Assembly: GCA_028291615.1 (NCBI GenBank)
Contig: JAQGHM010000391.1
Coordinates: 1 to 64,000 of the forward strand
Direction: 5' to 3'
From: Phycisphaerales bacterium
Lineage (GTDB): Bacteria; Planctomycetota; Phycisphaerae; Tepidisphaerales; Tepidisphaeraceae
DNA length: 64,000 bases
Part shown: piece by piece, positions 45,957-55,133 of the stretch
Position numbering within the stretch: position 1 is the stretch's first letter
How the letters are laid out: the number at the start of each line of letters is the position of its first letter
Made by a program: the position numbers and the translations under genes
Notes under the pieces: model-generated
What the model was told of the DNA's origin: nothing
The model's input: only the letters and a program-made list of their open reading frames with translations
The model's database searches: none

Positions 45957-45985
45957 TTGCCCCGCCTGCCCGCAGGCTCTACCTT
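45957..45985 (+). promoter_or_regulatory. Putative leaderless promoter for the DUF1015 gene
   Basis: TTGCCC (45957-45962), a 17-base spacer and TACCTT (45980-45985) precede the ATG at 45993. The hexamer lies at -13 to -8. No Shine-Dalgarno is visible between it and the start. Confidence 0.45.
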
Positions 45986-45992
45986 TCCCGTT

Positions 45993-47303
45993 ATGGCCCA
46001 CATCCGATCCTTTTCGGCGATCCACTTCAACAAGGCCAGATTCTCGGATCTCTCCGCCCTGATCGCCCCGCCCTTCGACGTGCTCGATCAGTCTCAGAAG
46101 GAAAAGCTACAGGCCAAGCACCCGAACAACATCGTCAACGTCGACCTCCCGCACATCCCCCCCAAGGCCGCCGGGCCAGCCGACGTTTACGAAAAATCCG
46201 CCATGACCCTCCGCGCCTGGCTCGACGCCGGCATCCTGGTGCGCGAGAAGCGCACCGCGTTCTACCCGTACATGCAGAGTTACGACCACGGCGGCCGCTC
46301 CGTCCACCGCCGCGGGTTCTTCGCGCTGGTCGAACTCTCCCCTTTCGGCGAAGGTCACGTCGTCCCGCACGAGAAGACCTACAAGGGCGCGATCGAAGAC
46401 CGCTTCGCGCTCATGCGCGCCACCAATTGTCAACTCTCGCCGATCTTCGGCCTCTTCAACGACAAGGGAAACGAAGTCACCCGCCGCCTCTACGCGAACC
46501 TTTCGCGCCCCGATTTCTCTGGCACGCTCGACGGCGTCAAGCATGACCTCTGGAAAATGTCCGACCCGGAACTCGAAAACAGCGTCAGCGACATGATGGT
46601 CACTCATCCCGTCTACATCGCCGACGGCCACCACCGCTACACCACCGCCCTGGCGTACCAGCAGGAGATGATCAAGGCCAATGGCGGCCGTCCGCTGCCG
46701 CATGGTCATCCCGCCAACTACTGCATGTTTGTCCTGATCAGCATGAACGACGACGGCCTCTTGATCTGGCCCACGCATCGGCTGGTGGGCGGGCTCGAGT
46801 CGTTCACCATCGAAGCATTCACCGCCGCCGTCGCGCCCCATTTCACCGTCACGCCCGCCTCTGTCGGCCCGGAGAAGATGCAGGAATACGTAGACCAGGT
46901 CCTACCACGCCAGGGCCTACATACCTTTGGCCTTTACGACGGTCAGACGAAGAAGCTCTATCAACTCAAGCTCAACACGCCTGATCTCTTAAGGTCCCTG
47001 GAGCCAAACCAGTCTGAGTCCTGGCGCCGCCTCGACGTTGCAATCCTCCAGCGCTACCTGCTGGATGAGATCCTCCAGCCCAAATTTGCCGGCGGCAAGG
47101 AGGTCAGCAAAGCTTACGTGAGCTACGCCGATCAGGTAGTCCCTAACACCGACGGCGTAAAAAACCAGCTCGCCTTGATCCTTCAGCCAACGCCGATCCA
47201 TGCCCTGGAAGAACTTGGCCGCCACAACGAGGTCATGCCGCAGAAGAGCACTTATTTTTATCCAAAGCTGGCGACCGGCATGCTGATCAACCCGCTGGTC
47301 TAA
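45993..47303 (+). CDS. DUF1015 family protein
   Basis: The 436-residue protein matches DUF1015 along its length. It opens with the N-terminal IRSFSAIHFN and LIAPPFDVL stretches, has GHVVPHEKTYKG in the middle and YIADGHHRYTTAL near residue 215. The DGHHR motif recalls the phosphate-binding motif of ParB-like and SerK-like nucleotidases, so an ATP- or phosphate-dependent activity is possible. In other bacteria the family often lies near serine-pathway genes; none is seen here. No signal peptide or membrane helix is present. The start at 45993 fits the leaderless promoter. Confidence 0.88.
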   Translation: MAHIRSFSAIHFNKARFSDLSALIAPPFDVLDQSQKEKLQAKHPNNIVNVDLPHIPPKAAGPADVYEKSAMTLRAWLDAGILVREKRTAFYPYMQSYDHGGRSVHRRGFFALVELSPFGEGHVVPHEKTYKGAIEDRFALMRATNCQLSPIFGLFNDKGNEVTRRLYANLSRPDFSGTLDGVKHDLWKMSDPELENSVSDMMVTHPVYIADGHHRYTTALAYQQEMIKANGGRPLPHGHPANYCMFVLISMNDDGLLIWPTHRLVGGLESFTIEAFTAAVAPHFTVTPASVGPEKMQEYVDQVLPRQGLHTFGLYDGQTKKLYQLKLNTPDLLRSLEPNQSESWRRLDVAILQRYLLDEILQPKFAGGKEVSKAYVSYADQVVPNTDGVKNQLALILQPTPIHALEELGRHNEVMPQKSTYFYPKLATGMLINPLV

Positions 47304-47340
47304 CGCTTCATGCCCCTCTGGCGTCCCCCCGCCCCCGGCC

Positions 47341-47346
47341 TATAAT
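47341..47346 (+). promoter_or_regulatory. TATAAT -10 candidate upstream of the M16-like gene
   Basis: A perfect TATAAT lies 92 bases before the TTG start at 47438, in the 134-base gap after the DUF1015 gene. No good -35 is seen at 16-18 bases. The leader would be about 85 bases. Confidence 0.35.
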
Positions 47347-47437
47347 TGCTTCACCCCGCGTCCAAACCTCAATTCAAGAGGCGGGAATCTCGTCGAACCT
47401 CATCCGGCGGCCCGCCCGCCATTGCGAAAGGCCAGCC

Positions 47438-48673
47438 TTGCCCGAACGTTACTTCCAACACACCTATCCCAACGGCCTGACTTTGCTGGTCGAGCGAATG
47501 CCGGGCGTCCAGTCCGCGGCGATGAGCTTTCTGCTGGACGCCGGCGCATCTACCGATCCGGTCGATCGCACCGGCTCGGCTACCGTCGTCTCCGACCTGG
47601 TGCTTCGCGGCGCGGGATCGCGCGACAGTCGCGCGCTGACCGCCCATCTTGATGCGCTCGGCCTGCAACGCTCCAGTTCGGTCGGTATCCACCACAGCCG
47701 TTTCAGCTCCGCCGCGCTCGCCGAGCGCGTCCTTGAGGCCCTCCCGCTCTACGCGGACATCGTCCGACGTCCCCATATGCCCCCCGAAGGGTTCGAAGCC
47801 GCCCGCGACCTCTCCCTGCAATCCCTCGAAGGGATCGAAGACGACCCGCGGCAGAAGTTGATGATCAAGCTCCGCGAATGGCACTTTCCCTCCCCCTACG
47901 GGCGCAACAGCATGGGGGAGAAGGATCAGCTCGAGAAGATGACGCTGGAATCCGCCAAGGCGGACTGGCACCATCGCTACCGGGCGAAGGACGCGATCCT
48001 GGCGCTGGCAGGCAATATTGATTTCCAGCAGGCGAAGGACCTGGTCGAACGGTCGTTCGGCGACTGGCCGACCGGCGACAACTTGCCGATCACGGAAACC
48101 CCGCCGCCCGGCAACTACCGCCACGAGCCGCAGCAGTCCGAGCAGACGCACATCGGCATCGCCTATCCGTCGCTGCTTGAGACTTCGCCCGAGTATTACA
48201 CGTTGCGGCTTGCGATCGAGATCCTCTCGGGGGGCATGTCCGGCAGGCTTTTCACCGAGATTCGCGAGAAGCGCGCCCTCGTCTACAACGTCTGGGCGGG
48301 TTACTCGACACTCAAAGGGAGCGGCTCGATTCTCGGTTACGCCGGCACGAGCAACGACCGCGCCCAGGCCACTCTGGACACCTTTATCGCCGAGCTTTAC
48401 CGGCTTCAGGAAGGGGTGACGGCCGACGAGCTCAAGCGCGCCAAGACCGGCCTTAAGGCCTCAACCATCATGCAGGGTGAATCGACCAGCGCCCGCGCCG
48501 GCGCGATCGCCCACGACTTCTTCATGCGCGGCCGCATTCGCACGCTGGAGGAAGTTAAGGCGGCCATCGATTCGGTTTCGCTGGACCAGGTCAATTCGTT
48601 CTTGAAGAAGACCCCACCGGGGCCGTTTACGATCGTGATCGTCGGGCCTAAGGAATTGACCATTCCGACGTGA
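47438..48673 (+). CDS. M16-family peptidase-like protein lacking the zinc motif
   Basis: The 411-residue product starts at TTG behind GAAAGG. It has two M16 halves: an N-terminal HTYPNGLTLLVE block and a C-terminal half with EIREKRALVYNV and Y in VWAGY. The expected zinc site HxxEH, normally in the helix after the first strands, is absent; the aligned place reads TVVSDLVLRG. The RALVYN arginine and tyrosine that help catalysis are kept. It therefore resembles the non-catalytic subunit of M16 pairs such as PqqF-like or mitochondrial-processing-type dimers. No partner with the motif is encoded nearby. No signal peptide is seen. Confidence 0.85.
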   Translation: MPERYFQHTYPNGLTLLVERMPGVQSAAMSFLLDAGASTDPVDRTGSATVVSDLVLRGAGSRDSRALTAHLDALGLQRSSSVGIHHSRFSSAALAERVLEALPLYADIVRRPHMPPEGFEAARDLSLQSLEGIEDDPRQKLMIKLREWHFPSPYGRNSMGEKDQLEKMTLESAKADWHHRYRAKDAILALAGNIDFQQAKDLVERSFGDWPTGDNLPITETPPPGNYRHEPQQSEQTHIGIAYPSLLETSPEYYTLRLAIEILSGGMSGRLFTEIREKRALVYNVWAGYSTLKGSGSILGYAGTSNDRAQATLDTFIAELYRLQEGVTADELKRAKTGLKASTIMQGESTSARAGAIAHDFFMRGRIRTLEEVKAAIDSVSLDQVNSFLKKTPPGPFTIVIVGPKELTIPT

Positions 48674-48691
48674 GATCGGGCTCAAAAAAGC

Positions 48692-48720
48692 TTTACGTTT
48701 ACCGCCGCCACGCGTAGGCT
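48692..48720 (+). promoter_or_regulatory. Putative leaderless promoter for the STAS gene
   Basis: TTTACG (48692-48697), 17 bases and TAGGCT (48715-48720) precede the ATG at 48728. The hexamer lies at -13 to -8, and no Shine-Dalgarno is present. Confidence 0.45.
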
Positions 48721-48727
48721 GGGCATC

Positions 48728-49051
48728 ATGCCCATCGAAATCCGCTTCGATCGAACGCTCGTGGTGCGACTCGACAACGACCCGCAGTTCAGCCCGGAAC
48801 TTGAGGATGTCGCAAGCCAACCGCTGTCGGCGCCGCCTGCGGTCGTGCTCGACTTCGGTACTGTGCGGCACATCAATTCGTCAGGCATCGCCCGGCTTCT
48901 CCGCCTGCGCAAACGCTTGATCGAGGAGAATGGGCGGCTCGTCCTCTGCGGCCTGAGCCCCCAGGTCACCAGCGTTTTCCAGGTCACCGGGCTCGACAAA
49001 ATCTTCAACTTCGTCGATGGTCCGGATACCGCGTTCCCATCGCGTTCCTAA
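48728..49051 (+). CDS. STAS-domain protein (anti-sigma-factor antagonist-like)
   Basis: The 107-residue protein is a single STAS domain. The strand VVLDFGTVRHINSSGI is characteristic; S51 or S52 is at the position phosphorylated in SpoIIAA-type antagonists. The helix ARLLRLRKRL and the strand RLVLCGL follow as expected. It may regulate an anti-sigma or other partner; no kinase or sigma factor gene is adjacent. It ends just before the bidirectional terminator. Confidence 0.9.
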   Translation: MPIEIRFDRTLVVRLDNDPQFSPELEDVASQPLSAPPAVVLDFGTVRHINSSGIARLLRLRKRLIEENGRLVLCGLSPQVTSVFQVTGLDKIFNFVDGPDTAFPSRS

Positions 49052-49055
49052 CAAA

Positions 49056-49085
49056 AGGCCCGCGAGATCGGAATCTCGCGGGCCT
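49056..49085. terminator. Bidirectional intrinsic terminator
   Basis: AGGCCCGCGAGAT and ATCTCGCGGGCCT form a perfect 13-bp stem around a four-base loop. It is flanked by A-rich sequence on the left (ACAAA) and CTCTTTC on the right. It lies between the convergent STAS and S41 peptidase genes. Confidence 0.85.
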
Positions 49086-49112
49086 CTTTCAATTTCAAAT
49101 TCAAGGCGATCG

Positions 49113-51344
49113 TTACAGACGCGCTCCCGCCAACTGCAACCGCAGCAGCAGCAAGCCAGCGGACAACTGCGCGTCCTGCGCGAGCGGGTCCTTCTTCGCG
49201 ACCTTCTCGAGCGCCTCAGCCTTCTTCTCGGGGGTTGCGGCCGCATCGCGGAGCACATCCATGTCCTGCCGGGAGTCGATCGCCGCCCGCATCTGCTCGG
49301 GGGTCATCTCCACCGTGACGTCGGGGTTGACGCCCCAATCCGTCGAGTTTTCCTCGCGGTGGATGCACTTGCCAAGGGGCAGGTAGTAATGGTGCGTTGT
49401 CAGCTTGAGGTAGGCGCTGCGGGCCGAAAGCGGGAAGAGCATTTGCACGCTTCCCTTGCCGAACGTCCGCTCGCCGACGATCAGGGCGCGATGGTGATCC
49501 TTCATCGCGCCCGAGACGATCTCGCTGGCGCTGGCGGAGTATTGGTTCACCAGGACGACCATCGGCGTATCCTTCACGTCGTCCGCATCGGCCTTGGCGA
49601 ACTCTTCCTTGGGGAGGTTGGGCGTTTCGCGGTCGGCCTTGGTGCTGACGATTTTACCTTCGCTGAGGAACTTGTCGCAAATTTCGGTCGCGGTGCCGAG
49701 CAGGCCGCCGGGGTTGTAACGCAGGTCGAGGATCAGGCCCTTGAGGCCCGTCGCCTGCATCTCGGTTACGGCACGTTCCAGTTCGTCGGTGCTCAGTTTG
49801 GTGAACTGGGTCAGGCGGATGTAGCCGATCTTGTTTGCGGGATCGATGTAGTAATCCCAGCCGCCGCCCGGACGGTGCAGCCAGCCTTTGACGCTGGCGA
49901 CCTTGATGGTCTGGCGGATGATCGTGTAGTCCTTAATCGACAGGTCCTGGCTTCGCACGGTGAGCGTGACCGGCGTGTTGGGCTTGCCGGTGATGTGCTT
50001 GACGGCCTGGTTCAGCGAGATGCCCTTGGCATTCTTGCCGTCGATGCGGGTGATGATGTCGCCGGCCTTGATGCCGGCCTTGTAACCGGGGGAGTCTTCG
50101 AGGGGGCTGACGACCTTGAGGCTGCCGTCGTCGTCGCTCTGGATCTGGATGCCGACGCCGCTGAACTCGCCCTGGGTGTTCTTGTTGAACTCTTCGACGT
50201 CGCTGGGCCAGATCATGCTCGTGAAGGGGTCCAACTCGCTGAACGCCGCGTCAGCGAACTCGCTGGTGAAGACCTCTTCGGGAAGCTGGATGGTGTCGTC
50301 ATTGGTGTGGGCGATTTCGGTGATGGCGTCGCGAACGAGGCGCTGCTCGTTCGATGCCGTCGTGTTCTTTACCTTCTCGAGCCAGTTGTCCACGCGGGCG
50401 AGGAACTCGGCCTTCTTCCCTTGATCAGCCAAGCCGGGGAACGCGGTCTCCAGACCCTTGGTCGTGGCGATCACGCGCAGGCCGTTCAACCCGCCTAAAC
50501 CAAGGTCGCGATAGCTGACCTCGCGGTAGTAGTTCATGCGCGCATCGACCAGCGCGTCCCAGAGCATGTTCATCTTGATGTCTTTGAGGCTCTGGTGCCA
50601 GTCGGTCTTGAAGGTGTCGTCGCGATCTTCGGGAATCGGCTTGGTCGTCGCTTTGCTGGTCGGCTGCGTGGTCGATTTGACGAAGACGTCGATCGATTCG
50701 CGGTCGTTTGACTCCTGCTCCTGGATCTTGCGGAACTCTTCTGGGTTGTACATCGCCAGCAAGCGGATGCGGCGGGTGGAAACCTTGAGCTTGTCCTTCC
50801 ATTCCGGCGTCGCGGGATCGACCGAACTCAGGTCCGAATAGAGCCGCAGGGCCTTGAGCCATTGCTCCTTGGCTTCGTGCTGCCGGGCGAGTTCGATCGT
50901 CTCTTTGACGAGATCGTCGATCCACTTTTCGTTGCGGAAGGCTTTCTTGTCGTCGGCGAGCAGGTAGGCGCGCGCGGCATAGTCGAGGGCGTAGTCATCC
51001 TTTTTGTTCTTCAGGAGAACTTTGACGTCCCCCACCGCCTTATCGAACTGCTTGTGGCGCTCGGTGACGAACGTCTGCCGCTGGTCTTCGAACGCTTTGG
51101 TCCACTGGGCCATCTGCGTCAGTTGCGGGTCGTTCGCGCCGGCTGACGCGCGGGTGAGCAACTCGCTGGTTCGATCGAACTGCCCCAGCTTTAGCGCCTT
51201 AAAGGCCTCAGCTTTGAGCTGATCGACCGTCGCCAACTGCTGCGGCGCCGGCTGATCCGCGTGCACGAGCATCGGCACGGCGACTGCGGCAGTTCCGGCA
51301 GCCAAGGCCAGACCGAGCGCCCAACGACCAAACGTCTTTGTCAT
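49113..51344 (-). CDS. S41 carboxy-terminal processing peptidase (Prc-like)
   Basis: The 743-residue protein has a signal peptide (ALGLALAAGTAAVAVP, cleavage near VHA-DQ), then a helical TPR-like region to about 190. A Prc-type N-terminal domain, a PDZ domain (EFSGVGIQIQ to DGKNAKGISL) and the S41 catalytic core follow. The catalytic Ser lies in QYSASASEIV and the Lys in FGKGSVQ 25 residues later. It is probably a periplasmic protease for misfolded or tagged envelope proteins. AAAGGA precedes the ATG at 51344. Length and layout fit planctomycete tail-specific proteases. Confidence 0.93.
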   Translation of the reverse strand: MTKTFGRWALGLALAAGTAAVAVPMLVHADQPAPQQLATVDQLKAEAFKALKLGQFDRTSELLTRASAGANDPQLTQMAQWTKAFEDQRQTFVTERHKQFDKAVGDVKVLLKNKKDDYALDYAARAYLLADDKKAFRNEKWIDDLVKETIELARQHEAKEQWLKALRLYSDLSSVDPATPEWKDKLKVSTRRIRLLAMYNPEEFRKIQEQESNDRESIDVFVKSTTQPTSKATTKPIPEDRDDTFKTDWHQSLKDIKMNMLWDALVDARMNYYREVSYRDLGLGGLNGLRVIATTKGLETAFPGLADQGKKAEFLARVDNWLEKVKNTTASNEQRLVRDAITEIAHTNDDTIQLPEEVFTSEFADAAFSELDPFTSMIWPSDVEEFNKNTQGEFSGVGIQIQSDDDGSLKVVSPLEDSPGYKAGIKAGDIITRIDGKNAKGISLNQAVKHITGKPNTPVTLTVRSQDLSIKDYTIIRQTIKVASVKGWLHRPGGGWDYYIDPANKIGYIRLTQFTKLSTDELERAVTEMQATGLKGLILDLRYNPGGLLGTATEICDKFLSEGKIVSTKADRETPNLPKEEFAKADADDVKDTPMVVLVNQYSASASEIVSGAMKDHHRALIVGERTFGKGSVQMLFPLSARSAYLKLTTHHYYLPLGKCIHREENSTDWGVNPDVTVEMTPEQMRAAIDSRQDMDVLRDAAATPEKKAEALEKVAKKDPLAQDAQLSAGLLLLRLQLAGARL

Positions 51345-51687
51345 GGCAATCCTTTATGCAATTCGAGGGGAAAGCATGGGTTACAAGCACCGCGGCGCAT
51401 CCATTTTGGCGCCGCCGCGCGATCGGACCGGACGGGTAGGTTACCTTACCTTCGTCAAATATACCCGTCAAACACATTCCCGGCGGCCGGGACACACCAA
51501 TTAGACGTATTGGCACGCCCATTGTTCACGCACAGTCACTAACCACCGTCATACCCGCGCTACGCGGCATCGTTTACCAGCAGTGGAGGTTGCGACGGGT
51601 CTCATGTACCATCCGCCCCCTACTATAGTAGGCCCGGTTGGGCGATTTCTTCCTTGCTCTTTGCAACAGCCAACTGGCGACGTTTTT
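51345..51687. other. Divergent intergenic region with a 14-bp palindrome
   Basis: These 343 bases separate the S41 peptidase and argS genes. I see no gene in it. A perfect palindrome CCTACTATAGTAGG lies at 51619-51632, 55 bases before the argS start, and could be an operator or promoter element. A long frame beginning at 51583 reads into argS but has no family similarity. No tRNA or T-box-like structure was recognised. Confidence 0.5.
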
Positions 51688-53724
51688 ATGCCCACGATCA
51701 CCTCCATTCTCGACCATAAGTTCCGCCAGGCGATAAAAGCCGCCTTTGACCTCGATACGGACCCCCTCGTTACCACCGCCCAGAATGAGAAGTTTGGGGA
51801 TTATCAAGCAAACGCCGCCATGTCCCTGGCGAAGACGCTTGAGGCGAAGACGGGGCAGAAGACTAACCCCCGGCAGATTGCGGAGCAGATCAAGGGCAAA
51901 CTGGATCTGGCGGAGATTGCGACGGAGATTTCGATTGCTGGGCCTGGGTTCATTAACGTGCGGTTGAGCCCGCAATGGGTGGCTGGGCTGCTTCAGCAGG
52001 CGGCTGCTTCGGGAACGTTGGGGGTGGATCAAACACCGACGCCGCAGACGGTCGTCGTGGACTATTCGGGGCCCAATATCGCCAAGCAGATGCATGTAGG
52101 TCATCTTCGCAGCACGATCATCGGCGATGCGATCGCGCGGACACTCCAGTTCCTTGGACATAACGTCATCCGCCAGAACCACCTGGGGGACTGGGGGACG
52201 CAATTTGGTCGGGTGGTCCTCGCGATGTGGTATGAGGCTGTATTCGATCGTACCGGCAATCATGCGGCGCTGGATCAGTTCATCGAACGCCATCGCGGCG
52301 CGGGCCAGGCGCTGGCGGAGGCGACAGCCGACGAACAGGACCCGGCGAAGCTGAAGGCGGCCAAAACGCAGCGCGATGCGACGGTGGGCGCGATTGTGCG
52401 GGAAATCGCGAAGTACCATCAGCGCTTCATCGATGAAGATCCCGACGGCACGAAATACTTCCTTCCGTACTTGAACGAGGATCGGCTTAACCTGGATGAG
52501 TTGGAGCGCGCTTACGTTTTCGTGTCGGCGATCACGGACAATCCCGAGGCGGAGCAGGTTGCGATCAGCCACCCGACCCATGGCCGGCAGACACTGGCCG
52601 GACTGCCGCGGTTGACGACCACGTTCATTCAAAATCCCGACGAGCCGGAAAACGAGCAGGAGCGGCTTGCGTGGGAGAAGGCGCGGAGGATTACGCTTGA
52701 TGCGTGCAGCGATCTTTACCGCCGTCTGGGCGTGCAGCTCGCCGATCCGAGCGTGCAGGAACAACCGCTGGAGCGGGGTGAGTCTTTTTATAATCCGTAT
52801 CTGCCGGAGGTCGTTAAAGATCTGCTCGATAAGGGTGTTGCCCAGCGGAGCGAGGGCGCTACTGTAATTCCGGTTCCCGGGTTTGAGGCGCCGCTGATCA
52901 TTGAGAAGGGAAGCGGCGGGTATCTCTACGGCACCACAGACCTGGCGGCCATTCGATATCGCGTGGGTACGCTGCACGCTGACCGAATCGTCTATTTCGT
53001 CGATGCTCGGCAGGGGCAGCATTTTACGCAGGTCTTCTGGACCGCGCGGCAGGCGGGCTGGGCGAAGGATGTCACGCTGGAGCACGCGGCGTTCGGGACG
53101 ATTCTTGGGCCGGACAACAAGCCGCTGAAAACGCGGGCGGGGGACAATCCGAAGCTTAAGGATTTGATTGATGAGGCGGAGCAGCGCGCGGCGGCCACGG
53201 TCCTAGAGAAGAACCCGGAGCTCGATCCGGCCAAGCGCGGGGATATCGCTCATGCTGTCGGTGTTGGCGCGGTCAAGTATGCCGATCTCTCGAAGGACCG
53301 CACCAGCAACTACGTCTTCGCATGGGAGCGAATGCTCTCGTTCGACGGCAATACCGCTCCCTATCTCCAGAACGCATATGTCCGGGTCCATGGTATTTTC
53401 CGCAAGGCTCGCGCCAATGGCATTGACGTGAACACTGATCCGGCTGCGATCCGACTCGAATCCCCTTTCGAGTTGGCAATCGCGAAGCATGTGTTGCGCC
53501 TCGGCGAGGTGATTGATCTCGTCGCGCGCGAACTCAAGCCGCACCATCTCACCAACTATCTCTACGAGTTGGCGACGCGTTACCACGCCTTCTTCGAGAA
53601 CTGCCCTGTCCTTCAGAGCGAGCCCATCACCCGCGCCAGCCGCCTAGCCTTGTGTCGCATTGTCGCCGACACGCTGGGCAAGGGCCTCGACCTCCTTGGC
53701 ATCGAACATCCCGAGCAGATGTAA
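51688..53724 (+). CDS. argS: Arginyl-tRNA synthetase
   Basis: This class I enzyme charges tRNA-Arg. The 678-residue product has the N-terminal additional domain, the HIGH-type motif H136-V-G-H139 in PNIAKQMHVGHLRST and the GDWGTQFG stretch. GPDNKPLKTRAGD stands at the degenerate KMSKS site, as expected for bacterial ArgRS. A DALR anticodon-binding domain ends it (RVHGIFRKA onward, LLGIEHPEQM). I chose the ATG at 51688 because the family begins near here. No Shine-Dalgarno is clear. Confidence 0.97.
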   Translation: MPTITSILDHKFRQAIKAAFDLDTDPLVTTAQNEKFGDYQANAAMSLAKTLEAKTGQKTNPRQIAEQIKGKLDLAEIATEISIAGPGFINVRLSPQWVAGLLQQAAASGTLGVDQTPTPQTVVVDYSGPNIAKQMHVGHLRSTIIGDAIARTLQFLGHNVIRQNHLGDWGTQFGRVVLAMWYEAVFDRTGNHAALDQFIERHRGAGQALAEATADEQDPAKLKAAKTQRDATVGAIVREIAKYHQRFIDEDPDGTKYFLPYLNEDRLNLDELERAYVFVSAITDNPEAEQVAISHPTHGRQTLAGLPRLTTTFIQNPDEPENEQERLAWEKARRITLDACSDLYRRLGVQLADPSVQEQPLERGESFYNPYLPEVVKDLLDKGVAQRSEGATVIPVPGFEAPLIIEKGSGGYLYGTTDLAAIRYRVGTLHADRIVYFVDARQGQHFTQVFWTARQAGWAKDVTLEHAAFGTILGPDNKPLKTRAGDNPKLKDLIDEAEQRAAATVLEKNPELDPAKRGDIAHAVGVGAVKYADLSKDRTSNYVFAWERMLSFDGNTAPYLQNAYVRVHGIFRKARANGIDVNTDPAAIRLESPFELAIAKHVLRLGEVIDLVARELKPHHLTNYLYELATRYHAFFENCPVLQSEPITRASRLALCRIVADTLGKGLDLLGIEHPEQM

Positions 53725-53739
53725 CGCGCGCTCGCGCGG

Positions 53740-53745
53740 TACAAT
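53740..53745 (+). promoter_or_regulatory. Leaderless -10 candidate for the zinc-ribbon gene
   Basis: TACAAT lies at -12 to -7 relative to the ATG at 53752, so initiation would fall on the start codon. There is no Shine-Dalgarno and no good -35. Confidence 0.45.
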
Positions 53746-53751
53746 TCCCTG

Positions 53752-54030
53752 ATGCCCCGCTTTATCTGCGATCGCTGCGGCATGACGATTCCGCCGCACG
53801 CGCATTACGTCGTCAAGATCGAGATCTATGCCGACCCGGCGCTGCCGGCTGTCTCATCAGATGATCTCGAAGAAACCGATTACGCGCAGCGGACGGCGGA
53901 TCTACTGCGCGAGATGGAAATGCTGTCGCCGCAGGAGTTGGAAGATTCCGTCCACTGGCAGCGCGACTTCAAAATCTGCCGGCCGTGTCAGCGTGCGCTG
54001 CTCAGGAATCCGCTCGGAGAAGCGTCATAG
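53752..54030 (+). CDS. Small zinc-ribbon-like protein of unknown function
   Basis: The 92-residue product has CDRC at residues 6-9 and CRPC near residues 76-79. They flank a helical acidic middle region, so the pairs probably bind one zinc. I do not recognise a named family. It is cytoplasmic by sequence. It follows argS by 27 bases but appears to have its own promoter, and it converges on the aldo/keto reductase gene with a seven-base gap. Confidence 0.75.
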   Translation: MPRFICDRCGMTIPPHAHYVVKIEIYADPALPAVSSDDLEETDYAQRTADLLREMEMLSPQELEDSVHWQRDFKICRPCQRALLRNPLGEAS

Positions 54031-54037
54031 CGCGGGC

Positions 54038-55051
54038 TCACTTCGTCCCCGTCAGCGCCGACGACGTTTCATCGAACGCCGCGCGGATCTCCGCTCGCTC
54101 TGCCTCGCTTAGCGTGAAATTCATTGCACCGGCGTTGTGCCGGGCCTGCTCGGCGTTGCGCGCGCCGACCAGCGCCGCGGTGATTCCCGGTTCGTTGATC
54201 GTCCAATTGATCATCAACTGCGCGAGGCTTACTTTGTGCCTGTCCGCGATCGGTCGCACTTTTTGCAGCGAATTGAGCACGCGCTTGCGGCTTTCCGGGC
54301 GGAAGAATTTGTGGGCGGCGCGGTGGTCGCCGGGCGGGAATTCGCGCTCCATCGTCACGCTGCCGGTCAGCAGGCCGCGCTCCAGCGGGCTGTAACAGAT
54401 CACGCCGATGTGGTGCTCGCGGCAGAAGGGCAATACGTCCGTTTCGATCTTTCGCTGGATGATCGAATAAGGCGGCTGATCGCTGGCCACCGGCGCCACC
54501 GCTGCCGCGCGCCGCAGCCACTCCACGTCGTAATTTGAAACGCCGATGGCGCGGATCTTCCCCTGCTCCTTCAGCTTCACCATCGCCGCCATCGAGTCTT
54601 CCACCGGCGTGCTCGCGTCGGGCCAGTGGATCTGATAGAGGTCGATCACGTCCGTCTGCAGGCGTTTGAGCGACTGTTCGCATTCGTACATGATCGATGA
54701 TGGCCGGGCGTTCTTGCGGATGATGATATCGTTCCCCTGATTGTCCTTCTGCGGCCAGGGCTCGGAGCCTTCATCTTCCGGGCCGTCCCAGCGCATGCCG
54801 CACTTGGTCGCGATGACGACTTTATCGCGGCGGCCCTTGATGGCCTTGGCGACGAGTTCTTCGGAATAACCCATGCCGTAGATGGCGGCGGTGTCGATCG
54901 TGTTGACGCCGGCATCGAGCGACGCATGAATGGCGGCGATCGATTCGGATTCTTCCGAGCCGCCCCACATCCAGCCGCCGATCGCCCAGGCGCCGAAGAT
55001 CACGGGGGACACCTTCACGTCTGACCGACCGAGTGTGCGTGGTTGCATCAT
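54038..55051 (-). CDS. Aldo/keto reductase
   Basis: The 337-residue NADPH-dependent oxidoreductase has the family tetrad: Asp and Tyr in IDTAAIYGMGYSEELV, Lys in VIATKCG and His in YQIHWPD. The NADPH-binding C-terminal stretch GITAALVGARNAEQ is also present. It resembles the general stress/AKR group near YajO/YccK-like enzymes; the substrate cannot be decided. Two adjacent ATGs (55051, 55048) are possible starts. The -10 candidate fits the first. Confidence 0.93.
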   Translation of the reverse strand: MMQPRTLGRSDVKVSPVIFGAWAIGGWMWGGSEESESIAAIHASLDAGVNTIDTAAIYGMGYSEELVAKAIKGRRDKVVIATKCGMRWDGPEDEGSEPWPQKDNQGNDIIIRKNARPSSIMYECEQSLKRLQTDVIDLYQIHWPDASTPVEDSMAAMVKLKEQGKIRAIGVSNYDVEWLRRAAAVAPVASDQPPYSIIQRKIETDVLPFCREHHIGVICYSPLERGLLTGSVTMEREFPPGDHRAAHKFFRPESRKRVLNSLQKVRPIADRHKVSLAQLMINWTINEPGITAALVGARNAEQARHNAGAMNFTLSEAERAEIRAAFDETSSALTGTK

Positions 55052-55057
55052 GTCCGC

Positions 55058-55063
55058 ACTCTA
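55058..55063 (-). promoter_or_regulatory. Leaderless -10 candidate for the aldo/keto reductase gene
   Basis: On the minus strand TAGAGT lies at -12 to -7 from the ATG at 55051. No Shine-Dalgarno is seen upstream. Confidence 0.35.
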
Positions 55064-55133
55064 GGCGCAGGTTCTTCGGCGCGTCTATTCAGGAAATTAG
55101 ATTTGGCTGTCCCCGCTCCAATGATGCTGCCGA

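Noticed and set aside
51583-51687. A 35-codon N-terminal extension of argS
   Set aside because: Arginyl-tRNA synthetases begin near the ATG at 51688, and the extension has no similarity or ribosome site.
51688-53724. Degenerate KMSKS in ArgRS as a defect
   Set aside because: Most bacterial arginyl-tRNA synthetases lack a canonical KMSKS, so this is normal.
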